Notes: generated by a model from the sequence alone, not told the origin. DNA of 64,000 nucleotides from DAISJI01 sp964559835 (GCA_964559835.1 CAZLJE010000024.1:1-64000); one strand, 5' to 3'. Shown: positions 24,310 to 32,650, counted from the stretch's first letter. Numbers and translations: made by a program.

Positions 24310-26205
24310 ATGGCTGCTCACGCGCACGGCCCGATCTCGGCTGTCACCGGCCCGGGGAAACGACGTCCCATCGGCAAGGCACTGCCCGAGGTGTGGGCGC
24401 TGGTCTCGTCGCGCAAGAAACTGCTCGTATCCGGCTTCGGGCTGATGGCGATCAACCGCGTCTGCTCGCTGGTGCTGCCAGGTTCGACCAAATACCTGAT
24501 CGATAACGTCATCAATAAGCACCAGACGGAGCTGCTGAAACCGCTGGTGGGCGCCGTACTGCTGGCCACCGTTATCCAGGGCATCACGTCGTTCACACTG
24601 ACACAGACGCTCTCGAAGGCGGCGCAGCGGCTGATCACCGAACTGCGGCTGAAGGTGTTCGCACACGTCAGCCGGCTGCCGGTCTCGTATTTCGACGCGA
24701 ACAAGAGCGGCATTCTCGTGTCGCGGATCATGACCGATGTGGAAGGCGTGCGGAACCTGGTCGGGACCGGGATCGTGGATTTCGCCGGCGGGCTGCTGAC
24801 GGGGGTGATCGCGTTCTTCGTGATGATGAAGATCAGCCCGCTGATGACCGTGATCGGCCTCGGGTTCATGCTCGCCATCGTGCTGGTGCTTTCGAAAGTG
24901 TTCAAGACGATTCGGCCGATCTTCCGCGAGCGCGGCAAGATCAATGCCGAAGTGTACGGACGCCTGACCGAATCGTTGGGCGGCGTGCGCGTGGTAAAGG
25001 GCTATCACGCAGAAGAGCGCGAGCAGAAAGTGTTCGCCAAGGGCGTGCAGCGCTTGCTCGATAACGTACTCAAGACGCTGACCGCCACATCGCTGATGTC
25101 GCTTTCGACGAGCGTGCTGCTGGGGATGGTCGGGTCGGTGGTGATGTTCGTTGGCGCGCGGCAGATCCTGGCCGGCAAGCTCACAACCGGCGGATTCTTC
25201 AGCTACACGATGTTCATGGCATTCCTTATCGCACCGGTGGTGCAGGCGACGAACGTCGGCACGCAGCTCACCGAAGCAATCGCGGGACTTGACCGGACGC
25301 GAGAGATCCTGAACGAGAAGCCGGAAGATGAAGACCCTCGGCGCACGGTCACGCTGCCGGAGATCGTGGGCGATGTGCGGTTTGAGAACGTGGAGTTCTC
25401 GTACGACGTCGGCCGGCAAGTACTGCACGGAATCAGCTTCGGCGCCCGGGCGGGGACGGTGACCGCGCTGGTGGGGTCGTCGGGCTCGGGTAAGAGCACG
25501 ATCATCGGGCTGGTGAGCGCGTTCCACAATCCGAACGCAGGCGCCGTGTACGTGGATGGAATCGACTTGTCCACGGTGCGGCTGGACTCATTCCGTACGA
25601 AGCTTGGTGTCGTGTTGCAGGATTCGTTCCTGTTCGACGGGACGATCTATGAGAACGTCGCCTTCTCGCGGCCGGATTCCACTCGCGACGAGGTGCTGCG
25701 CGCGTGCAAGATCGCCCGCGTCGATGAGTTCGCCGAACGGTTCGAGCAGAAGTACGACACCGTGGTGGGCGAGCGCGGAGTAAAGCTATCGGGCGGGCAG
25801 CGGCAGCGCATCTCGATCGCGCGCGCGATCCTGGCAGACCCGCGGATCCTAATCCTGGACGAAGCGACATCGAGCCTGGATTCGGAATCGGAGCAGATGA
25901 TCCAGGAAGGATTGAATTACCTGATGCGCGGGCGGACGACATTCGTCATCGCGCACCGGCTGTCGACGATCCGCAGGGCCGACCAGATCCTGGTCGTGGA
26001 AGAGGGCAGGATCGTGGAGCGCGGAACGCATCCCGAATTGCTCGCCGCCGGAGGACGCTATTACGAGCTGTACACCAAGCAGCACGGGTTGCAGGAAAAC
26101 CTCTTCCTGGCGCCGGGAGAGGGCGATAGCGTCCCGGAAAGCGAGAGTGGCGCACGCGCGGCGCGGGAACCGAGCGCGGCGGCAATCCTCAGAGGCCAGG
26201 TTTAG
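24310..26205 (+). CDS. ABC exporter, MsbA/MDR type (fused permease-ATPase)
   Basis: The 631-residue half-transporter has an exporter membrane domain of about six segments (residues 30-330) followed by an ATPase domain. It has Walker A GSSGSGKST (near 390), the Q-loop at VVLQDSFLFDGT, signature LSGGQRQR (near 493), Walker B ILILDEATSSLD and the switch His in IAHRLS. It should work as a homodimer exporting lipid, glycolipid or drugs. The substrate is not deducible. The HAD gene follows after 83 bp. Confidence 0.94.
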   Translation: MAAHAHGPISAVTGPGKRRPIGKALPEVWALVSSRKKLLVSGFGLMAINRVCSLVLPGSTKYLIDNVINKHQTELLKPLVGAVLLATVIQGITSFTLTQTLSKAAQRLITELRLKVFAHVSRLPVSYFDANKSGILVSRIMTDVEGVRNLVGTGIVDFAGGLLTGVIAFFVMMKISPLMTVIGLGFMLAIVLVLSKVFKTIRPIFRERGKINAEVYGRLTESLGGVRVVKGYHAEEREQKVFAKGVQRLLDNVLKTLTATSLMSLSTSVLLGMVGSVVMFVGARQILAGKLTTGGFFSYTMFMAFLIAPVVQATNVGTQLTEAIAGLDRTREILNEKPEDEDPRRTVTLPEIVGDVRFENVEFSYDVGRQVLHGISFGARAGTVTALVGSSGSGKSTIIGLVSAFHNPNAGAVYVDGIDLSTVRLDSFRTKLGVVLQDSFLFDGTIYENVAFSRPDSTRDEVLRACKIARVDEFAERFEQKYDTVVGERGVKLSGGQRQRISIARAILADPRILILDEATSSLDSESEQMIQEGLNYLMRGRTTFVIAHRLSTIRRADQILVVEEGRIVERGTHPELLAAGGRYYELYTKQHGLQENLFLAPGEGDSVPESESGARAAREPSAAAILRGQV

Positions 26206-26288
26206 AGTTTCAGTTTGTGCGTAGCCGGTGGAAGCCAGCGGAACTGCCGGTCGGAGGCCAGCGCTACAAACTGCGATACGATTCGATT

Positions 26289-26948
26289 ATGGAAAAGAAC
26301 ACTGTTTTCCTCTTCGACGTCGACAACACGCTACTCGACAACGATGCGGTCGCGGGCGACCTGCGCGAATACCTGACGCGCGTCGTCGGCGAGGAGGGGT
26401 GCGCCCGGTACTGGGCGATCTTCGAGGCGATGCGAAACCTGGTCGGGTATGCGGATTATCTCGGGGCGCTGCAGAAGTATCGTGAGGAGTATCCGCGGTC
26501 GATGAAGGTGCTCGCCGTATCGGACTTCCTGATCAATTATCCGTTCCCGACGCGGGTGTTCCCCCAGGCATTTGACGCGCTCGCGGCGGCAAACCAGCAG
26601 GGCAAGGCGGTGATCCTGTCGGATGGCGATGTGGTTTTCCAGCCGCACAAGATCAAGCGCTCCGGGCTGTACGGGGCGGTGAATGGGCACGTGCTGGTGT
26701 ATGTACACAAAGAGCACGAGCTGGACGATGTCGCGGAGCGGTATCCTGCGGACCACTACGTGTTCATCGATGACAAGGTGCGGCTGCTCGATGCGGTGAA
26801 GAAGATCTGGAAGGACAAGGTGACGACCGTGTTTCCGCGGCAGGGACACTACGCCCACGATGCAGAAGTGCTGAAGAAATATCCCAAGCCGGATGTGACA
26901 ATCGAGAAGATCGGGGATTTGCTCGGGCAGATGGCGGCGATTGCTTAA
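26289..26948 (+). CDS. HAD-superfamily hydrolase
   Basis: HAD enzymes are mostly phosphatases using an Asp nucleophile. From ATG 26289 the protein is 219 residues, with motif I FLFDVDNTLLDND at its start, motif II in KAVILSDGD, a Lys in QPHKIKRSG and an acidic motif IV in YVFIDDKVRLLDAVK. The DxDNT form of motif I is typical of the phosphatase branches. A longer GTG start at 26217 adds residues with no HAD similarity. It lies on the same strand after the ABC exporter and may be cotranscribed. Confidence 0.88.
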   Translation: MEKNTVFLFDVDNTLLDNDAVAGDLREYLTRVVGEEGCARYWAIFEAMRNLVGYADYLGALQKYREEYPRSMKVLAVSDFLINYPFPTRVFPQAFDALAAANQQGKAVILSDGDVVFQPHKIKRSGLYGAVNGHVLVYVHKEHELDDVAERYPADHYVFIDDKVRLLDAVKKIWKDKVTTVFPRQGHYAHDAEVLKKYPKPDVTIEKIGDLLGQMAAIA

Positions 26949-26950
26949 AA

Positions 26951-27131
26951 GCGGGCTTTGGGCAGTAGGTATTGGGCTTTACGAAACTCGGAGTACCACA
27001 TAAAGATTAACCACGGATTTCCGCAGATGAACACGGATCGACAAAGATATCCGTATTGATCCGTGCGAATCCGTGAAGATCCGTGGCTAATCGCATTTCC
27101 TAAGGCCCAAAGCCCGAGGCCCAAAGCCATT
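26951..27131. repeat. Nested inverted repeats: period-7 arms around CACGGAT arms
   Basis: The outer arms are 7-mers, GCGGGCT, TTGGGCA, GTAGGTA and TTGGGCT (26951-26978), against GGCCCAA, AGCCCGA, GGCCCAA and AGCCATT (27104-27131). The inner arms are about 35 nt (27005-27040 and 27058-27092), built on CACGGAT/ATCCGTG, and match at most positions. The whole 181 bp can form one long cruciform between a rightward and a leftward gene. Confidence 0.85.
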
Positions 27132-27135
27132 GCAG

Positions 27136-27597
27136 TTATCGCCGCTGAGCCACGCGCTGTTGCTGGGGCGCTTGCTGGTCGGTGGTGAGACGGTCGTAGA
27201 GCAGACCTGCAACGCCTCCGGCGAGAGCGCCGATGGCTGCTCCCTTGCCACCTTTTGCAGCGCCCCCGATCGCCGCTCCGGCGCCTGCCGAACCCGCAAT
27301 GATGGCGATGGAGTTGGCGGTCGAGCGATGACGTCGAGCGCTGGGGAGTGAATCAGGGGTTTGGGAGCCGACTTCAGCGGAGTTGTCGCGAACGTCGCTG
27401 GGCAGAACGACGCGTCCGGCGGAAGGTTTGTTAGGGTCCGGTTCATAGACCGGCGGCGGCATGTTCGAAGTTCGCAGCACCGGATCCACGGTCGTCGGCG
27501 CGGGCACCTTGGGCACGGCGAACAGAGTTATGGCAGTCACGAGCACAGTGGTGATGGCGGCAGAAAGCACGGCAGCACGGATGACACGAGACTTCAT
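27136..27597 (-). CDS. Glycine-zipper membrane-anchored protein
   Basis: The 153-residue protein has one N-terminal membrane or signal segment (VLSAAITTVLVTAITLFAV), a Pro/Asp-rich region, and near residues 97-135 a glycine-zipper stretch (SAGAGAAIGGAAKGGKGAAI followed by GALAGGVAGLLYDRL). Such zippers insert into membranes or form channels. It is an envelope protein of unknown function. A TAAGTGCTTACTTACA run upstream is partly palindromic. Confidence 0.72.
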   Translation of the reverse strand: MKSRVIRAAVLSAAITTVLVTAITLFAVPKVPAPTTVDPVLRTSNMPPPVYEPDPNKPSAGRVVLPSDVRDNSAEVGSQTPDSLPSARRHRSTANSIAIIAGSAGAGAAIGGAAKGGKGAAIGALAGGVAGLLYDRLTTDQQAPQQQRVAQRR

Positions 27598-27924
27598 GGG
27601 GAGACCTCCTCACCGGATTTCGATGAGGGAAGTATACAGCAGTTTGTAAGTGCTTACTTACACTTCTGGAGAGTAATCGTTGCTGCCTGTAAACCGTTGA
27701 TTGTGCTCGGAATGGGCAATGTTGATCTAGACCGGCCCGTCCCCCGGGACTCGACATGGTTCGGAGCCTTTGTTCCCAGGACTTCGTCCTGGACTACTAG
27801 CGAGTCGTCGCTCCGCGACTTGTGCTTTGGTAATTAGCCCGCGAATAGTCGCTCCGCGATGGTGGGGTGCCAGCGAATCTAGCGCCGCGATTGTTGGGTT
27901 ACCTGCGAATGGTCGCTCCGCCAC
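27598..27924. other. Intergenic region with short palindromes
   Basis: This 327-bp gap holds a dyad CCAGGACTTCGTCCTGG (27777-27793), and AGTCGTCGCTCCGCGACT (27802-27819) with similar TCGCTCCGC copies near 27848 and 27911. These look like a dispersed palindromic family. The leftward frame 27727-27924 crosses them and has no domain, so I do not call it a gene. Confidence 0.55.
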
Positions 27925-28920
27925 TTACTTCATCGCCAGGAATCCGCTCACGTTTTCCCACAGCAGTTTGGGGAACGATTTGTCAAGATACGAGCGGATG
28001 GAGACGTAGCACTCGTCGCAGGTGTTGGACTCGGTGAACTCTTCGGCGATCTTCGCGTAGTCCTCGAGATGCCAGCGTTTGAAGATCATGGAGCAGGGCT
28101 GGAGCCAGCCGTCGCTGGTGACGACCAGGAAGCGGTGTCCGGCGCGGCAGCCGGGCATGCCGCCATTCTCGAAAAACTGGCGAGTGGCGGCGATGGTCGA
28201 AGGGGCGTTTACGATCCAGTTGGTGGCGTCTCGGCGGGCTTCGACCGAATCCAGCTGGGCATTGAGCAGCGCGAGCTGCTCGGGCGCGGTGAGTGAGTAG
28301 TCGCGGCAGCCGGTGCGGCGCGCGGAATAGGAGCTGTAACAGATGTTCACGCCCCATTGGCGAGCTTTGTCGGCAAGGCGCCCGATCTCGGCGACGTTGG
28401 CGCTGGTGATGCAGGAATTCAGGACGATGTCGTCAAAGCCATGACGGGCCAGCCGAGGAACGAGGTCCTGAAGGTTCGCGTAGAGGCCGGGGTAGCTACG
28501 GAAATCGTCGTGACGCGAGTCGGGGAAGTCGAGCGAGACGGAGAACTGGTCGACACCGGCCTGGTGCAGCGCCAGGTATTTCTCTTCCGTCATGTGCGTC
28601 CAGTTGGAGATGAGGATGGTGTAGGGGACAGAGTCGCCGTTCTTGATGTTGCGGACGATCTCGACGACGTCGGTGCGAAGCAGCGGCTCGCCGCCGGAGA
28701 CCTGGACGACGCATGGCCGCAGCTTCTGCATGTAGCGGCGGTAATCGGCGGGCTGGAGCTGGCGCGACGTGTCGCGCGGGCCGCCGTGGTCGCAATGTTT
28801 GCAGTAACAGGAGCAGGCGTCGGTGACCTCGAAGGAGACGACGATCGGCCGACCTATAGGCCAGTTGCGGGAGCCGCGGGCGATGATGCGAAGCGAATCG
28901 GAGAAAGGAACTCTGCGCAT
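27925..28920 (-). CDS. Radical SAM protein with C-terminal Cys-rich (SPASM/twitch-like) region
   Basis: Radical SAM enzymes use a [4Fe-4S] cluster and S-adenosylmethionine to make a 5'-deoxyadenosyl radical. The cluster motif CxxxCxxC is in DACSCYCKHCDHGG (near residues 36-43), and QVSGGEPLLRTDVVEIV is the SAM-binding GGEP block. Additional cysteines near the C-terminus (MPGCRAGH, WLQPCSM, SNTCDECYV) suggest one auxiliary cluster. 331 residues. No precursor peptide or partner gene is obvious, so its substrate is unknown. Its start codon is directly preceded by a heptad array instead of a ribosome site. Confidence 0.9.
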   Translation of the reverse strand: MRRVPFSDSLRIIARGSRNWPIGRPIVVSFEVTDACSCYCKHCDHGGPRDTSRQLQPADYRRYMQKLRPCVVQVSGGEPLLRTDVVEIVRNIKNGDSVPYTILISNWTHMTEEKYLALHQAGVDQFSVSLDFPDSRHDDFRSYPGLYANLQDLVPRLARHGFDDIVLNSCITSANVAEIGRLADKARQWGVNICYSSYSARRTGCRDYSLTAPEQLALLNAQLDSVEARRDATNWIVNAPSTIAATRQFFENGGMPGCRAGHRFLVVTSDGWLQPCSMIFKRWHLEDYAKIAEEFTESNTCDECYVSIRSYLDKSFPKLLWENVSGFLAMK

Positions 28921-29263
28921 GACTGCAGTTGTCAGTTGCTAGTTGTCAGTTGTCAGTTGTCAGTTGTCAGTTGAGAAGCGTATTCCGTTTTCGTATTCCG
29001 AAAGTCCGGATACAAGATACGAAGTGCGCGACCCAATCGAAAAGGTTAACAATCGCGAACGGCAGGAACAAGGGATGAACATCGGTGTGTGATGCGGGTC
29101 ACGTGGCGTGAAATACAGTCTCGTGACGAGTCGTCAGTGATCAGTGTTCAGTGATCAGGACGTGGAACCATGAAGCGCGGCAATTCGAGAGCATAGGTCG
29201 GGCCTTCCGATTACTGAGTACTGAACGCTGATCACTCCTCGCGAAAGCGGAGTCTGGCTAAGC
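28921..29263. other. Intergenic region filled with period-7 arrays
   Basis: Three groups are seen. GTTGTCA-type units run at 28928-28976 (GTTGTCA, GTTGCTA, then four GTTGTCA, then GTTGAGA). GTATTCC-type words lie at 28981-29025. GTGATCA/GTGTTCA units at 29130-29157 have a complementary group TTACTGA, GTACTGA, ACGCTGA at 29210-29230. No gene or RNA is recognisable between them. Confidence 0.8.
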
Positions 29264-29977
29264 CTAAATGGGTTGCGGAGCAGTTTCCGCCAAGGCATGG
29301 CGCAAGGCGGCACGGGCGAGGAGCCGGGTGGAATCGAGCGTCGGGAGCGGAGAGTTGGAATCGTTCACGAGCAAGGGGATCTCAGTGCAGCCAAGGACGA
29401 CGGCGTCGCAACCGGACCGCTTGAGTCCTTCGATGACTTGCTGGAAGTAGCTGAGCGATGCAGGTTGGAAATTCCCGTACACCAGTTCGTCGAAGATGAT
29501 GCGGTTGATCTGCTCGCGCTGAGGCTCACTGGGGCGTTCGTAGGCGATGCCGCGTTCCGTGAGTTTTTCCGGATAGACGTCACTGCTGACGAGGTAACGC
29601 GTGCCCAAGATACCGATCTTGGTGAAGCCGCGGCGAACGGCCTCGGCGGCAACCTCCTCGGCGATGTGCAGCCAGGGCAGAGGCGATTTTGGACGGACGA
29701 GCGGCAGGACGTGGTGGATGGTGTTGTCGGGACAGATGAGGAAGTCCGCGCCAGTGCGTTGCAGGATCTTCGCCGACGATAGCATCAGGTCGGCGACGCC
29801 CTCCCAGTTCCCGGCATAGATGTAATTCATGTAACGAGCCAGCGAGTGGGTGTGCATGCTGACCTCGGGATGGTCGTGGCGGCCCATCCTGCCGGCGCCT
29901 TCGACGCACACCGTGGTATAGCAGAGCGCGGCGCCTTCGGCGCTGCAGGCGACGATGCCGATGTGCTTGGATCTCAT
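29264..29977 (-). CDS. Aspartate/glutamate racemase family protein
   Basis: This family inverts amino acids by a two-base mechanism, usually with paired cysteines. The 237-residue protein has the second catalytic motif intact (VVLGCTEIPLLV, near residue 198). In the first motif the residue before Asn-Thr is Asp rather than Cys (FLICPDNTIHHV, with a Cys two positions earlier). The start MRSKHIGIVACSAEGAALCY fits the family. A paralogue lies at 60200. It may act on an acidic amino acid, but the altered first base makes the substrate uncertain. Confidence 0.82.
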   Translation of the reverse strand: MRSKHIGIVACSAEGAALCYTTVCVEGAGRMGRHDHPEVSMHTHSLARYMNYIYAGNWEGVADLMLSSAKILQRTGADFLICPDNTIHHVLPLVRPKSPLPWLHIAEEVAAEAVRRGFTKIGILGTRYLVSSDVYPEKLTERGIAYERPSEPQREQINRIIFDELVYGNFQPASLSYFQQVIEGLKRSGCDAVVLGCTEIPLLVNDSNSPLPTLDSTRLLARAALRHALAETAPQPI

Positions 29978-30049
29978 AAAGCAGTTGCTAGTTACCAGTT
30001 CTAAACTACATTCTCGATGCAGAGATGCTACCAGACGCCTCGCGCTGCT

Positions 30050-31441
30050 TCAGCGCTGGAGGGCGCCGCTGTCGTAGACCGGGACGACCTGGTCGGCGGT
30101 GACGCGGCTGATGATGAAGTTGCGCCCAAGGTCGTTAACGGCGCGGAAGAGTAGTTCGCCGCGGCCATCGCCGTCCGCGTCGATGGCGTCGATCAGTTCC
30201 ATCCGAGGGTAAGCGTCGAGATGCTTACTGTCGGTGGTCCAGGCGGCGAGTTGGCGCATGTCACCGTTGTAGTTCTCGCGCGCGACAATCGTTACCCAGT
30301 AGGTGAGATCGGAATCCGCAGGCGATGGCGGCGGCGACGCGGGCTGGCGCTGCGACGCCGCGCGGCGAACCGGGGCGCTTGCAGGTGGCGCAACGTGCGC
30401 GGCGGCGGTGAGGACGACAGTCGCCTGGTTGGTGAGCGTGAGATCGAAGGCGCGAATGTCCACTTTCTCCAGCGGTCCAACATGCACTCCACCGTGCGAG
30501 GCAGCGAACTTGTCGAGCGCGGCGCGGGCGAGTTCGGTCATGCCGGACTTGGTTTGGTCACGGAGAGTCTCGCTGCCGGGCATCACAAAGGGACGCGATT
30601 CGGTGGGGGTAGCGTCGGAGATCGCGGGCAGAATCCGAACGGGCGCGGCGGTCTGGGCATCGCGGTTGCGCGCCGTGGACGAAGTGGTCGAGGTACGCGC
30701 GAAAACGGGTGCAGGCGCGGATTCGATGTTCGTCTGCACGGGCTTGCCACGGCGCAGACGGGGGCGACCGGACATGTCCTCGTCGGATTGTGTGTCCTGT
30801 GGCGGATTCGCGGGCGCAGCTTTGGCTTGCGTCGCAGGTGCAGGCGCGGGCTGATCTTTTGGAGCTTCGGAGGGCTTGCGCAACGTGGGACGGCCGTCGT
30901 CGTCGGACTTCGCGGTGGGTTGCGTGTCGGAAGGAGCGGGAGCTGACTCGGCTTTCTCGTCGGTCGGCGACGTCGTCGGGGGCGGCGGTTCGGTGGCCTT
31001 CGGCGCTCCTTTGTGCAGGCGCGGCGGACCTTCGACGGGGTCCGGGCGGACGGACGGCACGTCTTTTTCTTTCTTGCGCTCGGCCGCAAGGACGGACTGC
31101 CTGGTCTGGAACTTGGCGATGCCGGTCCAGACGCCGTCGCGGTCCATCGCACCGTCGACCGTTGCGAAGCCGATGGGATCACCACCCTGCTGGACCTCGT
31201 AGACGGTGCCGCCCTCCAACGCCATGGGGACGGGATCGGCCATGTAGATATCCGCGTCGTAGTAGCGGCCGTTGACCAGGATGGCGATGGGGACCACGAC
31301 CGGCTTGCCCTTCGCGGGCCACTCGACCAGGGCGATGGCGCGCGGCGTCTTCTGCTTGCGGCGCTGTTGCGCGCCGGCGATACCGCAGAGAACGGCGCAG
31401 CACACAAGGATGGATATAATGGGCCGCCGGAGATAAGTCAT
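30050..31441 (-). CDS. Secreted Pro/Ala-rich protein of unknown function
   Basis: From ATG 31441 the protein has 463 residues: a signal peptide (MTYLRRPIISILVCCAVLCG), a small domain (to about 105) with VNGRYYDADIYMADPVPMAL, and a disordered middle rich in Pro, Ala, Lys and Asp with repeated RPRLRRG/RPTLRKP motifs. A C-terminal domain (about 310-463) has two DxDxDGxGE-like acidic clusters (DAIDADGDGRGELLFRAV), reminiscent of a VCBS/FG-GAP or dockerin-type Ca2+ loop. The frame remains open into bcp, but that part is antisense to bcp. I do not recognise the family. Confidence 0.72.
   Translation of the reverse strand: MTYLRRPIISILVCCAVLCGIAGAQQRRKQKTPRAIALVEWPAKGKPVVVPIAILVNGRYYDADIYMADPVPMALEGGTVYEVQQGGDPIGFATVDGAMDRDGVWTGIAKFQTRQSVLAAERKKEKDVPSVRPDPVEGPPRLHKGAPKATEPPPPTTSPTDEKAESAPAPSDTQPTAKSDDDGRPTLRKPSEAPKDQPAPAPATQAKAAPANPPQDTQSDEDMSGRPRLRRGKPVQTNIESAPAPVFARTSTTSSTARNRDAQTAAPVRILPAISDATPTESRPFVMPGSETLRDQTKSGMTELARAALDKFAASHGGVHVGPLEKVDIRAFDLTLTNQATVVLTAAAHVAPPASAPVRRAASQRQPASPPPSPADSDLTYWVTIVARENYNGDMRQLAAWTTDSKHLDAYPRMELIDAIDADGDGRGELLFRAVNDLGRNFIISRVTADQVVPVYDSGALQR
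31415..31432 (+). promoter_or_regulatory. Predicted bcp -10 box and ribosome-binding site
   Basis: TATAAT at 31415-31420 is a perfect -10 hexamer, and CGGAG at 31428-31432 lies 9 nt before the bcp ATG. The -35 is poor. A transcript starting about 7 nt downstream of TATAAT would have a leader of only about 15 nt. Confidence 0.55.
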
Positions 31442-31888
31442 ATGCCAGTCCATGATAAAGCGCCCGATTTCAATTTGCTCGACCAGGATGGAAAAGAGCG
31501 GTCTCTCAAGGATTTCGCCGGGAAAACGCTCGTCCTGTACTTCTTCCCAAAGGCCAATACACCTGGTTGAAACATCGAGGCGTCCGAGTTTCGCGACGCA
31601 CACAAGAAATTCGAGAAGAGCGGGGCGACAGTGGTGGGCGTGTCGCCGGATAAGCCGACCGCGTTGAAAAAATTCCAGGAGCAGTTCGAACTGCCGTTCA
31701 CGTTCCTGTCCGATCCGGAGAAGAAGCTGGCCGCGGCACTCGGGGTCGTCAAAGAAAAGAACATGTACGGAAAAAAGGTCATGGGAATCGAGCGCAGCAC
31801 GTTCGTTATTAAGAACGGAAAGATCGAGCAGGAGTTTCGCGGCGTCAAGGCCGAAGGGCACGCGAATGAGGTCCTGGGCGCGCTGTAA
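31442..31888 (+). CDS. bcp: Bcp/PrxQ-type peroxiredoxin, predicted selenoprotein (TGA at the peroxidatic position)
   Basis: Bcp peroxiredoxins reduce peroxides through a peroxidatic cysteine in a TPGC motif. Here the frame reads LVLYFFPKANTPG, then TGA (31568-31570, codon 43), then NIEASEFRDAHKKFEKSG and on without another stop to 31888. Both sides are conserved Bcp sequence: 148 residues in total, with catalytic Thr40 and Arg118 (GIERSTFVI). TGA therefore sits exactly on the catalytic codon. The usual resolving Cys five residues later is Ser48, and no other Cys exists in the frame, so a Cys-based mechanism is not possible. A SECIS-like hairpin follows. I infer selenocysteine; a nonsense mutation or sequencing error is the alternative. 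Confidence 0.85.
31580..31599 (+). promoter_or_regulatory. Candidate bacterial SECIS element in bcp
   Basis: GCGUC (31580-31584) pairs with GACGC (31595-31599), continued by C31585-G31593 and G31586-C31592 with one bulged C. This closes the loop AGUUU (31587-31591). Sixteen nucleotides separate the UGA from the loop, and G is the second loop base, both within the published bacterial SECIS description as I recall it. Confidence 0.6.
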
Positions 31889-31889
31889 T

Positions 31890-31931
31890 AGGGCGTAGGG
31901 CTCAGGGCGTAGGGCCTAGCGCTTTAGGATA
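31890..31931. repeat. Period-7 array (AGGGCGT type)
   Basis: Six units, AGGGCGT, AGGGCTC, AGGGCGT, AGGGCCT, AGCGCTT and TAGGATA, lie directly after the bcp stop codon. Confidence 0.85.
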
Positions 31932-31939
31932 TTCACGTT

Positions 31940-32650
31940 GTGATCACGAATTCCCTGATGGCCAGAACCCAACGCCCCATTACTGTTCAGTCAGAGAGCC
32001 CGCGCGATGCGGGACAGCGTGTTGCCAAGCTGCCTCCGCTTGCGCGCGAGTTCTATAAGCGCAACGCGCGGAAAGTAGCGAAAGACCTGCTCGGGAAGGT
32101 GCTGGTCCGACGCGAGCGCGGGCTGACGCTGGCCGGACGGATCGTCGAAGCCGAAGCGTACATGGGCGAGCAGGATCCGGCGGCACATGCGGCGGCAGGA
32201 CGCACGCCGCGCAACGAAGTCCTCTTCGGGCCGCCCGGCCACGCCTACGTTTATTTCATCTACGGAAATCACTACTGCCTGAACTTCTCGTGCGAGCCTG
32301 AGGGCAAGGCGGGATGCGTGCTGATCCGCGCGCTGGAACCGATCGCCGGAGTAGAGCATATGGTCCGGCTGCGCGGGCTGAAGTTCGATGAGGCTCCCAC
32401 GAAAGCGAGCGATCTGCGCCTGCTGACGAGCGGCCCGGGGCGTCTGTGCCAGGCCATGGCGATCACGCGCGCTGGCGAGAACGGGAAGGACGTCTGCGTG
32501 GGCGGCGACATGGTAGTTGTCGACGACGGATTTCATGCGAAGCGGATTGTCAGCACAACGCGCATCGGGGTCACAAAGGCGGCGGAGGAGAGACTCCGGT
32601 TTGTCATAGCCGGCAATCCGTTCGTCTCCGGCAAGCGCGTCATTCCCTGA
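31940..32650 (+). CDS. DNA-3-methyladenine glycosylase (AAG/MPG type)
   Basis: This base-excision enzyme removes 3-methyladenine and other alkylated purines. The 236-residue protein contains the AAG fold signatures LLGKVLVRRERG, RIVEAEAYMGEQDPAAHA (catalytic Glu in EAEAY), RNEVLFGPPGHAYVYFIYGN and LTSGPGRLCQAM. GTG 31940 is the longest start; ATG 31958 (MARTQRP) is an equal alternative. It follows bcp on the same strand across a heptad array. Together with ogt at 5002 it gives the window two alkylation-repair enzymes. Confidence 0.93.
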   Translation: MITNSLMARTQRPITVQSESPRDAGQRVAKLPPLAREFYKRNARKVAKDLLGKVLVRRERGLTLAGRIVEAEAYMGEQDPAAHAAAGRTPRNEVLFGPPGHAYVYFIYGNHYCLNFSCEPEGKAGCVLIRALEPIAGVEHMVRLRGLKFDEAPTKASDLRLLTSGPGRLCQAMAITRAGENGKDVCVGGDMVVVDDGFHAKRIVSTTRIGVTKAAEERLRFVIAGNPFVSGKRVIP

